Assembly: GCA_009786455.1 (NCBI GenBank)
Contig: WQTD01000014.1
Location: 1 to 64,000 of the forward strand
Origin: Treponema sp.
Lineage (GTDB): Bacteria > Spirochaetota > Spirochaetia > Treponematales > Breznakiellaceae
Direction: 5' to 3'
DNA: 64,000 nt
The notes under the pieces were generated by a model. The model was not told where the DNA came from, searched no databases, and was given only the letters and a program-made list of their open reading frames with translations. Numbering within the stretch: position 1 is the first letter of the stretch; each line of letters begins with the position of its first letter. This document shows positions 1 to 7,367 of this stretch, one piece after another. The translations under genes and the position numbers were made by a program.

Positions 1-453
1 TTTTTATCTATCCAGTGCGACTCCGCTCTTCGTAATATTGTCCGCCTTTATCCTTACGACGCTTACGGAAGCGGCGCATCAGAAGATGCGAGCGAAAAAT
101 CCCTGCACGGATCCAGCCAGGAAATCGCAGTTAAATTAAAAAACGAGATTCAAAATAAGGTTGAAATAGCAGGGCTTGAAATAATAGAAGCGCGTATTAC
201 AAACCTTTACTACGCTCCTGAAATCGCAGCGGCGATGCTTCAAAGACAGCAGGCTTCCGCTGTTGTTGACGCAAGGCATTTAATAGTTCAGGGAGCTGTC
301 GGCATGGTGGAAATGGCTTTATTAAAATTAAACGAGAAAGGCATTGTAAACCTAGATGAAGAAAGGAAAGCCGCGATGGTCAGCAATCTTCTTGTCGTTC
401 TATGCGGCAACAGGGACGCTCAGCCTGTTGTAAACTCAGGCACAATTTATTGA
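1..453 (+). CDS. SPFH/band-7 domain protein, 3' part only
   Basis: The frame is open from base 1 to the TGA at 451-453, so the window holds only the C-terminal ~150 residues; the first ATG in the ORF track (235) is internal. The visible part has the long alpha-helical, Glu/Ala-rich stretch (around KLKNEIQNKVEIAG and ITNLYYAPEIAAAML) and the QRQQAS...VVDAR segment typical of the region after the SPFH domain. These proteins form membrane-associated oligomeric rings or scaffolds; the N-terminal membrane part lies outside the window. The next gene overlaps by one base (TGATG), so the two are probably translationally coupled. The family call is by sequence resemblance, and the exact role is unknown. 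Confidence 0.7.
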   Translation, partial: FLSIQCDSALRNIVRLYPYDAYGSGASEDASEKSLHGSSQEIAVKLKNEIQNKVEIAGLEIIEARITNLYYAPEIAAAMLQRQQASAVVDARHLIVQGAVGMVEMALLKLNEKGIVNLDEERKAAMVSNLLVVLCGNRDAQPVVNSGTIY

Positions 454-614
454 TGCCTGAAAATAAAGACGGCGAAAAAAAACAGATTTTGCTTCGCCTG
501 TCAGCATCGCTTTGGAAGGAACTTGCCGCCTGGGCGCAGGACGATTTTCGTTCGATTAACGGGCAAATCGAGTTCCTTTTAAGCGAGTGCGTTAAAAAAA
601 GAAAAAAAGGCTAA
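453..614 (+). CDS. Small Arc-type ribbon-helix-helix protein
   Basis: This 53-residue protein begins at the ATG at 453, which overlaps the stop of the SPFH gene; the longer ORF in the track (from 402) would run far into that gene. After a charged N-terminus it reads KKQILLRLSASLWKELAAWA, a short beta strand followed by a helix, then a second helix (RSINGQIEFLLSECV). This is the pattern of the Arc/MetJ ribbon-helix-helix fold, usually a DNA-binding dimer. Small RHH proteins coupled to SPFH genes occur in other bacteria as I recall. Its target is unknown. It ends in a lysine/arginine-rich tail and its stop overlaps the stop of the convergent hydrolase gene. Confidence 0.65.
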   Translation: MPENKDGEKKQILLRLSASLWKELAAWAQDDFRSINGQIEFLLSECVKKRKKG

Positions 615-1261
615 CGAGCTTCTCTTCCGATGGTAGTGGTTTTTCCGTGTCCGGGATAAACAACGATTTCACCGTCCATGTCAAAAAGGCGGCGAAGGCT
701 TGTTTCCATATCGTTATCACTTCCGCCGGGGAGATCGGTTCTGCCGTAACCGTTTTTAAAAAGAGTGTCGCCTGTAAATAAAATACCTGCTTTTTTATCC
801 CAAAAAGCAGCGCTTCCCTGAGTATGCCCGGGAAGGTGCAGAACTTTAAAAGGACCGATTGTTTCTCCGTCTTCAAGGAGAACATCGGCGGGAGGAAGCC
901 CGTCTTTTCCTGAAGGCCAAAGGGAATCTATAAAAGAAGCATCGCCCAGTGCTGCCGCTGCGCTTTTGCTTTGAGTCTCATAGGCGTTCCTGCCTAGATA
1001 ATCAGAATCAAGGTGATGGATTGCGATCTTTGCATTCCCGTATTTTTTTTTCAAATTGGGCACAGCGCCGATATGGTCAAAATGCCCGTGAGTCAGTAAT
1101 ATATACATGAGGGAAAGACCGGATTTTTCCAGAGAGGATATAATCGCATCCGCTTCATCTCCGGGGTCAATGACTATTGCGTTATTGTCATCGTACTGAT
1201 ATATCCAGCAGTTAGTCATAATGGGACCGATTGTTAAATGAATAATGTTCTTGTCTGACAT
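611..1261 (-). CDS. Metallo-beta-lactamase-fold hydrolase (glyoxalase II-like)
   Basis: This 216-residue protein carries the metal-binding motif THGHFDH near residues 58-64, a later His in LPGHTQGS, the Asp in FTGDTLF and a C-terminal PGHGKTT. Together these give the two-metal site of the MBL superfamily. Length and motif spacing match the short hydroxyacylglutathione hydrolase-like (YcbL-type) enzymes; the true substrate cannot be read from the sequence. The ATG at 1261 has no Shine-Dalgarno sequence but lies 6 nt from a -10-like TAATAT, so the message may be leaderless. The gene converges on the RHH gene with overlapping stop codons. Confidence 0.85.
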   Translation of the reverse strand: MSDKNIIHLTIGPIMTNCWIYQYDDNNAIVIDPGDEADAIISSLEKSGLSLMYILLTHGHFDHIGAVPNLKKKYGNAKIAIHHLDSDYLGRNAYETQSKSAAAALGDASFIDSLWPSGKDGLPPADVLLEDGETIGPFKVLHLPGHTQGSAAFWDKKAGILFTGDTLFKNGYGRTDLPGGSDNDMETSLRRLFDMDGEIVVYPGHGKTTTIGREAR

Positions 1262-1267
1262 GGAGGG

Positions 1268-1296
1268 ATATTAACACGAGAACTTTTTATTTTCTA
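1268..1296 (-). promoter_or_regulatory. Predicted promoter of the MBL-fold gene
   Basis: On the minus strand TAGAAA (-35, 1291-1296), 17 bp, TAATAT (-10, 1268-1273), then 6 nt to the ATG. Both boxes match the sigma70 consensus at 4 of 6 positions. This is one of the repeated leaderless-type arrangements in the window. Confidence 0.4.
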
Positions 1297-1317
1297 GCTA
1301 TAATTTTAATTGTTGCG

Positions 1318-2418
1318 GTGTGGTATGGAATTATTCCCATGATCGGGGCTTTATACAGCCGTTACAAATGGAGTCTTTTCAGAAAACGTTTTATTAATCT
1401 GACGCTCATGCCTCTTTTGGATTACAGGCAATACCGGCAGATTGAAGATGAAGGCGGCATCTTCCGTTTTACAGGAGAAATTGAGTCAATTACTGACGGT
1501 CGCATTCTTTGGGTAAAAGGAGATGATCTGACATTGCCTGTTTCTCTTGAAAAAACAAAATGTTTTCTTTTACCCAAAAACGAAGGAGATGAAATTCCTG
1601 ATGCTCCCGAACAGATTCGCTGGAACAGGGTTTCAACATTAACGGAAGGCGTAAAAGTTTATATAGGCGGAAAACTGCAGAAACAAAACAATAGGCTCAA
1701 TTTTACAAGTACGCATGACAACCCGCTCATTGTAATTTTTTACAACTGTCCTGAAACAGAACTGACAGGCAATATAATCCGCGCAGCCAGAACTCACAAT
1801 AATTACTGGAATACCCTCACTCCTGCTTCGCTTGTTATCGGCGCTCTTTCGCTGATTTTTATAGCCGCTTCCCTTTTAAGCAGACCAGCTTTCCGCGTTA
1901 CTGTAATAAGTTCGCTTGTTGCGGTTTTTATTCCAATTCTTCCGATTATCCCGCCGGGATATTTACTTACGGTTCTTTACCGGCGAATGACATGGTATTC
2001 AAGAAAATACAGGGCATACTGGGATCTTTCCCACCTGCCTTTAAGATATCTTAAAGACGGCAAAGACACTGCGGTTTTAAATACAGGCGAAAAATATGGT
2101 TATGTGAAATTAAACACCCTTCCCGCCGAAGCCGCAAAAGGAGAAATTCCATTTCTTATTTCAGAAGGTTTTTTGGAAGGAGGAAAGCGCGAATTTTATT
2201 TTTTCGGGATTAAAGAATCTTCTGAAGCGCTGCCTGTAAAATCAAAAGATCCATTTGTAAGTTTCGGCATACTTCCGGCTTTTCCCGCTGCACTGACGCG
2301 CCGTTATGCAATCAAAGCTTATGTAATGGACGTGTTTGCGTGGTTTATTTTACTGGTAGGTATTTTTATAAATATTGTCTTTGTTTTTCTGGTTTTGTCA
2401 TTACTCGGAGCTTTATAA
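1318..2418 (+). CDS. Conserved membrane protein of unknown function
   Basis: This 366-residue protein matches no family I recognise. It has an N-terminal hydrophobic segment, a soluble, beta-rich domain of about 120 residues (30-150), a pair of hydrophobic segments around residues 165-225 (PASLVIGALSLIFIAA and VISSLVAVFIPILPIIPP), a second soluble part, and a C-terminal membrane helix (VFAWFILLVGIFINIVFVF). The start is uncertain. The track uses GTG at 1318, but the frame is open upstream and would add residues that complete the first membrane helix (TFYFLAIILIVAVWYG). A GGAGGG lies at 1262-1267 but no ATG, GTG or TTG follows it in frame. A perfect TATAAT at 1299-1304 could instead serve the GTG. 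Confidence 0.6.
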   Translation: MWYGIIPMIGALYSRYKWSLFRKRFINLTLMPLLDYRQYRQIEDEGGIFRFTGEIESITDGRILWVKGDDLTLPVSLEKTKCFLLPKNEGDEIPDAPEQIRWNRVSTLTEGVKVYIGGKLQKQNNRLNFTSTHDNPLIVIFYNCPETELTGNIIRAARTHNNYWNTLTPASLVIGALSLIFIAASLLSRPAFRVTVISSLVAVFIPILPIIPPGYLLTVLYRRMTWYSRKYRAYWDLSHLPLRYLKDGKDTAVLNTGEKYGYVKLNTLPAEAAKGEIPFLISEGFLEGGKREFYFFGIKESSEALPVKSKDPFVSFGILPAFPAALTRRYAIKAYVMDVFAWFILLVGIFINIVFVFLVLSLLGAL

Positions 2419-2476
2419 AATTGTCAAGGTCTACCAGCAGAGTAACCGGCTTTATGGACAGACACTAATTACTCTT

Positions 2477-2986
2477 TTATTCCTCATTGCTTCTGGGTTT
2501 AGCGTAGTTGACAGTTAACGTTCTGCCTCGGAATTTAATGCCGTTTAACGCTTTGATAATTTCATCGGCTTTTATATCCCTGACCTGCACAAATGAATAA
2601 TTATCAAGGATTCTAATCATGCCGATATCATCCCTTGCGATTTTTGTTTTCGAAATAATAAGGGTAATTATTTCTCTTGGAAACAAACGGCGGTTCTTCC
2701 CTATGCTGATAAAGAGTTTTTTGGAAACTTCTTCCGGCAGGGAAATACATGATGATTTATCTTCGCCTTTTTTTAAAACAGGAATTATTTTTGCCGGCGG
2801 AATTTCTTTCTGATCGTAGTACATGAAAAGCCATGCGGCTGCCCATCCCCTTTTAAAAAGTGAAATTTCTTTTTTATAAAGTTTGTTGTACTGTTTTAAA
2901 AGGGCAAGATCGGTATCAGAATGTAATTTTTCAAGTATTACCTCAATATTCCCTATTGCTTTATCTTTGTTAAAATTTGATTCCAT
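2477..2986 (-). CDS. DbpA-type RNA-binding domain protein
   Basis: The protein is 169 residues when started at the ATG at 2986. That start avoids the 41-base overlap with the GH43 gene implied by the track start at 3031, which has no SD; a GGAAGGA lies upstream of 2986. The C-terminal ~75 residues (LFISIGKNRRLFPREIITLI ... FRGRTLTVNYAK) resemble the RRM-like domain found at the C-terminus of DEAD-box helicases of the DbpA/CsdA group, including the final RGRxLxVNYA strand. Here the helicase core is absent, so this is a free-standing RNA-binding module behind a charged helical N-terminus. It may bind structured RNA such as rRNA; the partner is unknown. Confidence 0.7.
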   Translation of the reverse strand: MESNFNKDKAIGNIEVILEKLHSDTDLALLKQYNKLYKKEISLFKRGWAAAWLFMYYDQKEIPPAKIIPVLKKGEDKSSCISLPEEVSKKLFISIGKNRRLFPREIITLIISKTKIARDDIGMIRILDNYSFVQVRDIKADEIIKALNGIKFRGRTLTVNYAKPRSNEE

Positions 2987-2990
2987 ACGC

Positions 2991-3950
2991 TTATTGTGTT
3001 CCTTCCATTTTTTGAATTGTCCCGTCATCATTGTATTTTAATTCGGTAACTTTCAGGCTGCGAAGCCAGGTCTTCCCGCCTGAAGGGACGCTGTCGTGAT
3101 GAAACAGATACCATTTTCCCTTATACTCTGTTATACAGTGATGGGTAGTCCAGCCGACAACCGGGGTAAGTATCACGCCCTGATATGTAAAAGGTCCATA
3201 AGGATTGTTTCCTGTCGCATAACATATAAGGTGGGTATCGCCTGTTGAATATGAAAAATAATATTTTCCACCGCATTTATGCATCCATGAAGCTTCAAAA
3301 AAACGGCGTTCAGTATCGCCTGCTGTAAGCGGTTTACCGCTCCTGTCAAGAATAACAACAGGTTTTGGATCTTCTGCGAATTGAAGCATATCACCGCTAA
3401 GTTTGGCGACCCGTGCGCAGATGGCATTCTCGTTATCAGCAGGATAAGCGCCGTTTTCAAGCGCTTTATTATCCCTGTAGCGCTGAAGTTGCCCTCCCCA
3501 GATGCCTCCGAAATAAATAAAATAATCGCCGTTATCCTGAAAAACACATGGGTCTATGCTGTAGCTCCCTCGAATTGGATCATTCTGCGGAATAAAAGGT
3601 CCCTGAGGAAGGTCTGAGACAGCAACCCCCAAACGGAAAATATCATTTTTATCCTTAAGTGAAAAATACAAATAATACTTGCCGTTTTTACAGGCAACAT
3701 CACTGTCCCACAACTGCCGGCCTGCCCAGGGAATATCTTTTGTATCCAGAATAACTCCGTGATCCGTTACATCGCCTTTTTCAACATCATCAAGGGAAAA
3801 GGCGTGATAATCCTTCATGTCGAAATGATCGCCGCTGTCGTTTTCCTGTATTCCGCTCTCCCTGTCATGTGAGGGATAAATAAACAATTTATCGTTAAAA
3901 ACATGCGCGCAAGGGTCAGCCATATAATCGCCGGGTATCAAATACTTCAT
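2991..3950 (-). CDS. Glycoside hydrolase family 43 protein
   Basis: This 319-residue protein has no signal peptide, so it is probably cytoplasmic and acts on imported oligosaccharides. It shows the five-bladed propeller landmarks of GH43: Asp12 in YMADPCAHVF as general base, Asp133 in YSIDPCVFQD as pKa modulator, and Glu219 in RFFEASWMH as general acid. Repeated GKYYLYFS and GDYFIYFG strands are visible. Family members are beta-xylosidases or alpha-L-arabinofuranosidases, and the sequence does not decide between them. It fits a gut or plant-polymer environment. Expression probably starts from a leaderless-type promoter (TTGCAA-17-TATTTT-6-ATG). Confidence 0.88.
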   Translation of the reverse strand: MKYLIPGDYMADPCAHVFNDKLFIYPSHDRESGIQENDSGDHFDMKDYHAFSLDDVEKGDVTDHGVILDTKDIPWAGRQLWDSDVACKNGKYYLYFSLKDKNDIFRLGVAVSDLPQGPFIPQNDPIRGSYSIDPCVFQDNGDYFIYFGGIWGGQLQRYRDNKALENGAYPADNENAICARVAKLSGDMLQFAEDPKPVVILDRSGKPLTAGDTERRFFEASWMHKCGGKYYFSYSTGDTHLICYATGNNPYGPFTYQGVILTPVVGWTTHHCITEYKGKWYLFHHDSVPSGGKTWLRSLKVTELKYNDDGTIQKMEGTQ

Positions 3951-3956
3951 TTTTCT

Positions 3957-3985
3957 AAAATAACAGAAAAACAGGTATTTTGCAA
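3957..3985 (-). promoter_or_regulatory. Predicted promoter of the GH43 gene
   Basis: On the minus strand TTGCAA (3980-3985), 17 bp, TATTTT (3957-3962), then 6 nt to the ATG at 3950, with no SD. TTGCAA is self-complementary, so it could also serve a weak plus-strand promoter (TATATT at 4004-4009). Confidence 0.45.
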
Positions 3986-4017
3986 GATTTTACTTTTTAC
4001 ACATATATTTCGATTGG

Positions 4018-4046
4018 TTGAATTGTTTTGTTTAAAAAAGTATTAT
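4018..4046 (+). promoter_or_regulatory. Predicted promoter of valS
   Basis: TTGAAT (4018-4023), 17 bp, TATTAT (4041-4046), then TCGGTT and the ATG at 4053. The expected start of transcription falls on or beside the A of the ATG. There is no SD sequence. Confidence 0.55.
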
Positions 4047-4052
4047 TCGGTT

Positions 4053-6707
4053 ATGAATTCAATAGAGCTTGCAAAAGCCTATAATCCAAAGACCTTTGAA
4101 GATTCCGTTTATGCCGCATGGAAAGAAAGCGGCGCTTTTGATCCGGAGTACTCAAAAAGCGGCGAAGCTCCCTTTGTTATTGTGATTCCTCCGCCCAATG
4201 TTACAGGCGTACTTCACCTCGGGCATGGTCTTAACAACAGTCTTCAGGATATCATTGTGCGGTTCCACCGCATGAGGGGAGTTCCAACGCTCTGGGTTCC
4301 AGGCACCGATCATGCGGGTATAGCAACTCAAAATGTGGTTGAACGCAGACTAAAAGAACAGGGAAAAAGCCGCCGCGATTTAGGGCGCGAAAAATTCCTT
4401 AAGGAGACATGGAAAGTAAAAGACGAGCATCACGCTTTTATAACAAAACAGCTTGAAAAAATGGGAGCCAGCGTTGACTGGAAAAGAGAACGCTTTACAA
4501 TGGACGAAGGTCTTTCGCGCGCGGTGCGTGAAGTCTTTGTCACGCTTTTCGAGCGCGGTCTTTTGTACAGGGGAAACTATCTTGTAAACTGGTGTACTTC
4601 ATGCGGCACAGCTCTTGCCGACGACGAAGTTGAACACGAAGAGGTCAAGAGCAAGATGTACCATCTTCGTTATTATTTAACAGGCGAAAAAGACAAATTT
4701 TTGGAAATTGCCACAACGCGCCCGGAGACTCTGTTAGGCGACACTGCGGTTGCCGTTCACCCGGAAGATGAACGGTATTCGGCGTTCAGGGGAAAAACCC
4801 TGCGCCTTCCGCTTACAGACAGGGATATTCCTGTGATTTTTGATTCTTATGTTGACCGCGCTTTCGGCACAGGAGCGTTAAAAGTAACTCCCGGTCATGA
4901 TCCCAATGACTGGGAGCTTGCAAAAAAACATAATTTGCACGTTATTAATATTCTCAACCCTGACGGAACATTAAATGATGAAGTTCCGGAAAAATACCGC
5001 GGTCTTTCTGTAAAAAAAGCTAGAACACTGGTCTTGGAGGATTTAACAGCCGGTCTCTGGTTTGTAAAAGAAGAGCCGATCAGCCACTCTGTCGGGCACT
5101 GTTACCGCTGTCATACGGTTATTGAACCTTCTCTTTCAGAGCAGTGGTTTGTCAGGATGAAACCGTTAGCTGAAAAAGCCTTAAGAAGCTGGCAAAAGGG
5201 AGAGATTGTTTTTTATCCTAAAAAATGGGAAAACACATACAGGCACTGGATGGAAAATATCCGCGACTGGTGCGTCAGCCGCCAGCTATGGTGGGGACAC
5301 AGAATACCGGCGTGGACATGCGGTGGCTGCGGAAAGCTGACAGTTTCGCGTAACGACATCGACACATGTCCTGAATGCGGAAGTAAAAACGTCGCGCAGG
5401 ATCCAGACGTTCTTGACACGTGGTTTTCAAGCTGGCTGTGGCCTTTCAGTACTTTGGGCTGGGAAAAAACGGGTTGTACCGCTTCTGATCTTGAAAAATA
5501 CTACCCTACCACAGCGCTTGTTACAGGCTACGACATAATCTTCTTCTGGGTCGCAAGAATGATCATGGCAGGTCTTGAGTTTACGGGGAAATCGCCGTTC
5601 CGCGACGTATATATCCACGGGCTTGTCCGTGACAAACAAGGACGCAAGATGAGCAAATCCCTGGGAAACGGTCTTGATCCGCTTGAACTTGTGGATGAGT
5701 TTGGCTCTGACGCGATGAAGTTCACCCTTGCTTTCATGTGCGCGCAAGGACAGGATATCCTTGTTGACAAAGAATCTTTTAAAATGGGATCCAAATTCGC
5801 GAACAAGATATGGAACGCCAGCCGTTATATACTCATGAATCTTGACGGACGGCGGTTAATAAAAAATCCGCAATTAATCGCATCCGATAAATGGATATGC
5901 TCAAGGCTTAACAACGCGGCAAAATCCATGAGGGAAGCTTTTTTTTCGTACCGTTACAATGACGCAGCTCTTACAGCTTATGAATACTTCTGGAACGATT
6001 TCTGCGACTGGTATGTTGAAGCGACCAAACTTTCAATGAAAAACGGCGCAGATGAGGAGAAGAACCGCGCAACTTCTGTTTTACTTGACGTGCTTGCATC
6101 CTCGTTAAAGCTTCTCCATCCGCTTCTTCCCTTTGTGACAGAAGAAATATATCAAAAACTTCCGAATAAAACAGAAAATTTATTAATCTGCAGCCGGTAT
6201 CCTGATTATGATGAAAAGCTCAGCTCGCCTGAAGAAGAAAACAACTTCGGCGCGCTTCAGTCCCTTGTCACAATGATCAGGACTTTACGCAGCGAATGCG
6301 CGATAACTGTGGATAAAAAATTGCGCGTAATTGTACGCGCAGGCAGGGAGCTTGAAAAACCGTTTGCTGAAAACGATGGTCTTATAAGACTTTTGGCAGG
6401 AATAGGAGAATTGTCGTTTGAAAAAATATCGGAACATGAACGCCCCGCAGGTTCAATCGGAATGGCTGGCAATAATTTTGAAGTGTTTGTCTTTATCGCA
6501 GAAGCCGTTGATTTGGCGGCATTGAAGAAAAAATTGTCAAATGATCTTCACAGGGATCTTAAATACATTGACGGATTACGCGCAAAACTTTCAAATGAGC
6601 AGTTTGTAAAAAATGCGCCCGATGTTCTGGTATCAGAACAAAAAATTAAACTTGAAGAAACGATTAAGCGTACGGAAAAAACAGCAAATTACCTTAAGGA
6701 TTTGTAA
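4053..6707 (+). CDS. valS: Valyl-tRNA synthetase
   Basis: Class I aminoacyl-tRNA synthetase that charges tRNA-Val. The ATP-binding HIGH motif appears as HLGH (residues 55-58) after PPPNVTGVL, and KMSKS at 532-536. Between them lie the editing (CP1) domain, with TTRPETLLGD, and a zinc-finger-like CGGCGKL...CPECG. The C-terminal ~80 residues form the charged helical tRNA-binding arm typical of ValRS. At 884 residues the length is normal. The ORF track begins 50 codons upstream, but those residues (rich in Phe, Ile and Leu, no homology) overlap the divergent promoter region; the ATG at 4053 fits ValRS N-termini and the -10 box. The HD hydrolase gene starts at the next base after the stop. Confidence 0.97.
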   Translation: MNSIELAKAYNPKTFEDSVYAAWKESGAFDPEYSKSGEAPFVIVIPPPNVTGVLHLGHGLNNSLQDIIVRFHRMRGVPTLWVPGTDHAGIATQNVVERRLKEQGKSRRDLGREKFLKETWKVKDEHHAFITKQLEKMGASVDWKRERFTMDEGLSRAVREVFVTLFERGLLYRGNYLVNWCTSCGTALADDEVEHEEVKSKMYHLRYYLTGEKDKFLEIATTRPETLLGDTAVAVHPEDERYSAFRGKTLRLPLTDRDIPVIFDSYVDRAFGTGALKVTPGHDPNDWELAKKHNLHVINILNPDGTLNDEVPEKYRGLSVKKARTLVLEDLTAGLWFVKEEPISHSVGHCYRCHTVIEPSLSEQWFVRMKPLAEKALRSWQKGEIVFYPKKWENTYRHWMENIRDWCVSRQLWWGHRIPAWTCGGCGKLTVSRNDIDTCPECGSKNVAQDPDVLDTWFSSWLWPFSTLGWEKTGCTASDLEKYYPTTALVTGYDIIFFWVARMIMAGLEFTGKSPFRDVYIHGLVRDKQGRKMSKSLGNGLDPLELVDEFGSDAMKFTLAFMCAQGQDILVDKESFKMGSKFANKIWNASRYILMNLDGRRLIKNPQLIASDKWICSRLNNAAKSMREAFFSYRYNDAALTAYEYFWNDFCDWYVEATKLSMKNGADEEKNRATSVLLDVLASSLKLLHPLLPFVTEEIYQKLPNKTENLLICSRYPDYDEKLSSPEEENNFGALQSLVTMIRTLRSECAITVDKKLRVIVRAGRELEKPFAENDGLIRLLAGIGELSFEKISEHERPAGSIGMAGNNFEVFVFIAEAVDLAALKKKLSNDLHRDLKYIDGLRAKLSNEQFVKNAPDVLVSEQKIKLEETIKRTEKTANYLKDL

Positions 6708-7304
6708 ATGACAATAGAACAAATGCTTCAAATGAGCGGAATGCACCTGGTCCCTTATATTCAGATTGCCACTTATCTTATCGGCAAATCACGTGAAGCA
6801 GGCGGTAATATGTTCCGTCATCAGCTTGATACAATGGCTATACTTATTGATTACGGCTACATTGATTCTGTTTTGCTTAAAGCGTCCATCGTTCATGACG
6901 TACTCGAAGATATCCCGGAGTTCAATCACAATACCATGCTGTGCATAGATTCCGAAGCTCACCTTGTTTATAATCTTGTAAAGGAAGTTACGCGCCTCTA
7001 CGGTGAAAATAAAACTGATTTTCTCACTCGCATAAAGGAAAAAGGTTCGCATTACGCAAAAGTCCTTAAGGTATCAGATCGCATATCAAACATGATCTCG
7101 CTTGGTTTTGTAAATAATCTTGATTTTGTTGAACGTTACATAAATGAAACGGAAAAATTTGTGATTCCGATTGCGGCTCAGGTTGATCACAATATGCTTA
7201 TTGAACTCGGCGATCTTGTCAATTCAAGGAGAAAATACCTTGAAGATTTCCGTCATTTTGGGCAGATTAATTCAGAAGCGGAAAGTCAGGCGCAGGGTTT
7301 CTGA
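6708..7304 (+). CDS. SpoT-like HD-domain hydrolase (HD only)
   Basis: This 198-residue protein has the conserved residues of the RelA/SpoT hydrolase fold: His38 (FRHQ), His63-Asp64 with Glu67-Asp68 (VHDVLED) and Asp124 in KVSDRISNM. That matches SpoT and the metazoan MESH1-type (p)ppGpp hydrolases. There is no synthetase, TGS or ACT domain, so it is a free-standing hydrolase, most likely a small alarmone hydrolase or a related nucleotide pyrophosphohydrolase. Its ATG follows the valS stop with no gap, so it depends on valS transcription and probably on coupled translation. Substrate is inferred, not shown. Confidence 0.75.
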   Translation: MTIEQMLQMSGMHLVPYIQIATYLIGKSREAGGNMFRHQLDTMAILIDYGYIDSVLLKASIVHDVLEDIPEFNHNTMLCIDSEAHLVYNLVKEVTRLYGENKTDFLTRIKEKGSHYAKVLKVSDRISNMISLGFVNNLDFVERYINETEKFVIPIAAQVDHNMLIELGDLVNSRRKYLEDFRHFGQINSEAESQAQGF

Positions 7305-7367
7305 AAAAATGCGTTTCATTACAAATCAAATTTTCCGTTTCATGAACGGGGCATTAATATACAGACA

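Noticed and set aside
592-885. 97-residue minus ORF over the MBL-fold gene
   Set aside because: It lies in another frame of a clear MBL-fold gene, is rich in Phe/Leu/Lys and has no domain; a shadow ORF.
2419-2476. Possible tRNA or small RNA in the gap between the membrane protein and the DbpA-like gene
   Set aside because: Only 58 bases, no cloverleaf pairing, no clear terminator or promoter.
3980-4009. Plus-strand promoter TTGCAA-18-TATATT before valS
   Set aside because: The TTGCAA is better explained as the -35 of the divergent GH43 gene, and TTGAAT-17-TATTAT closer to valS fits the leaderless pattern.
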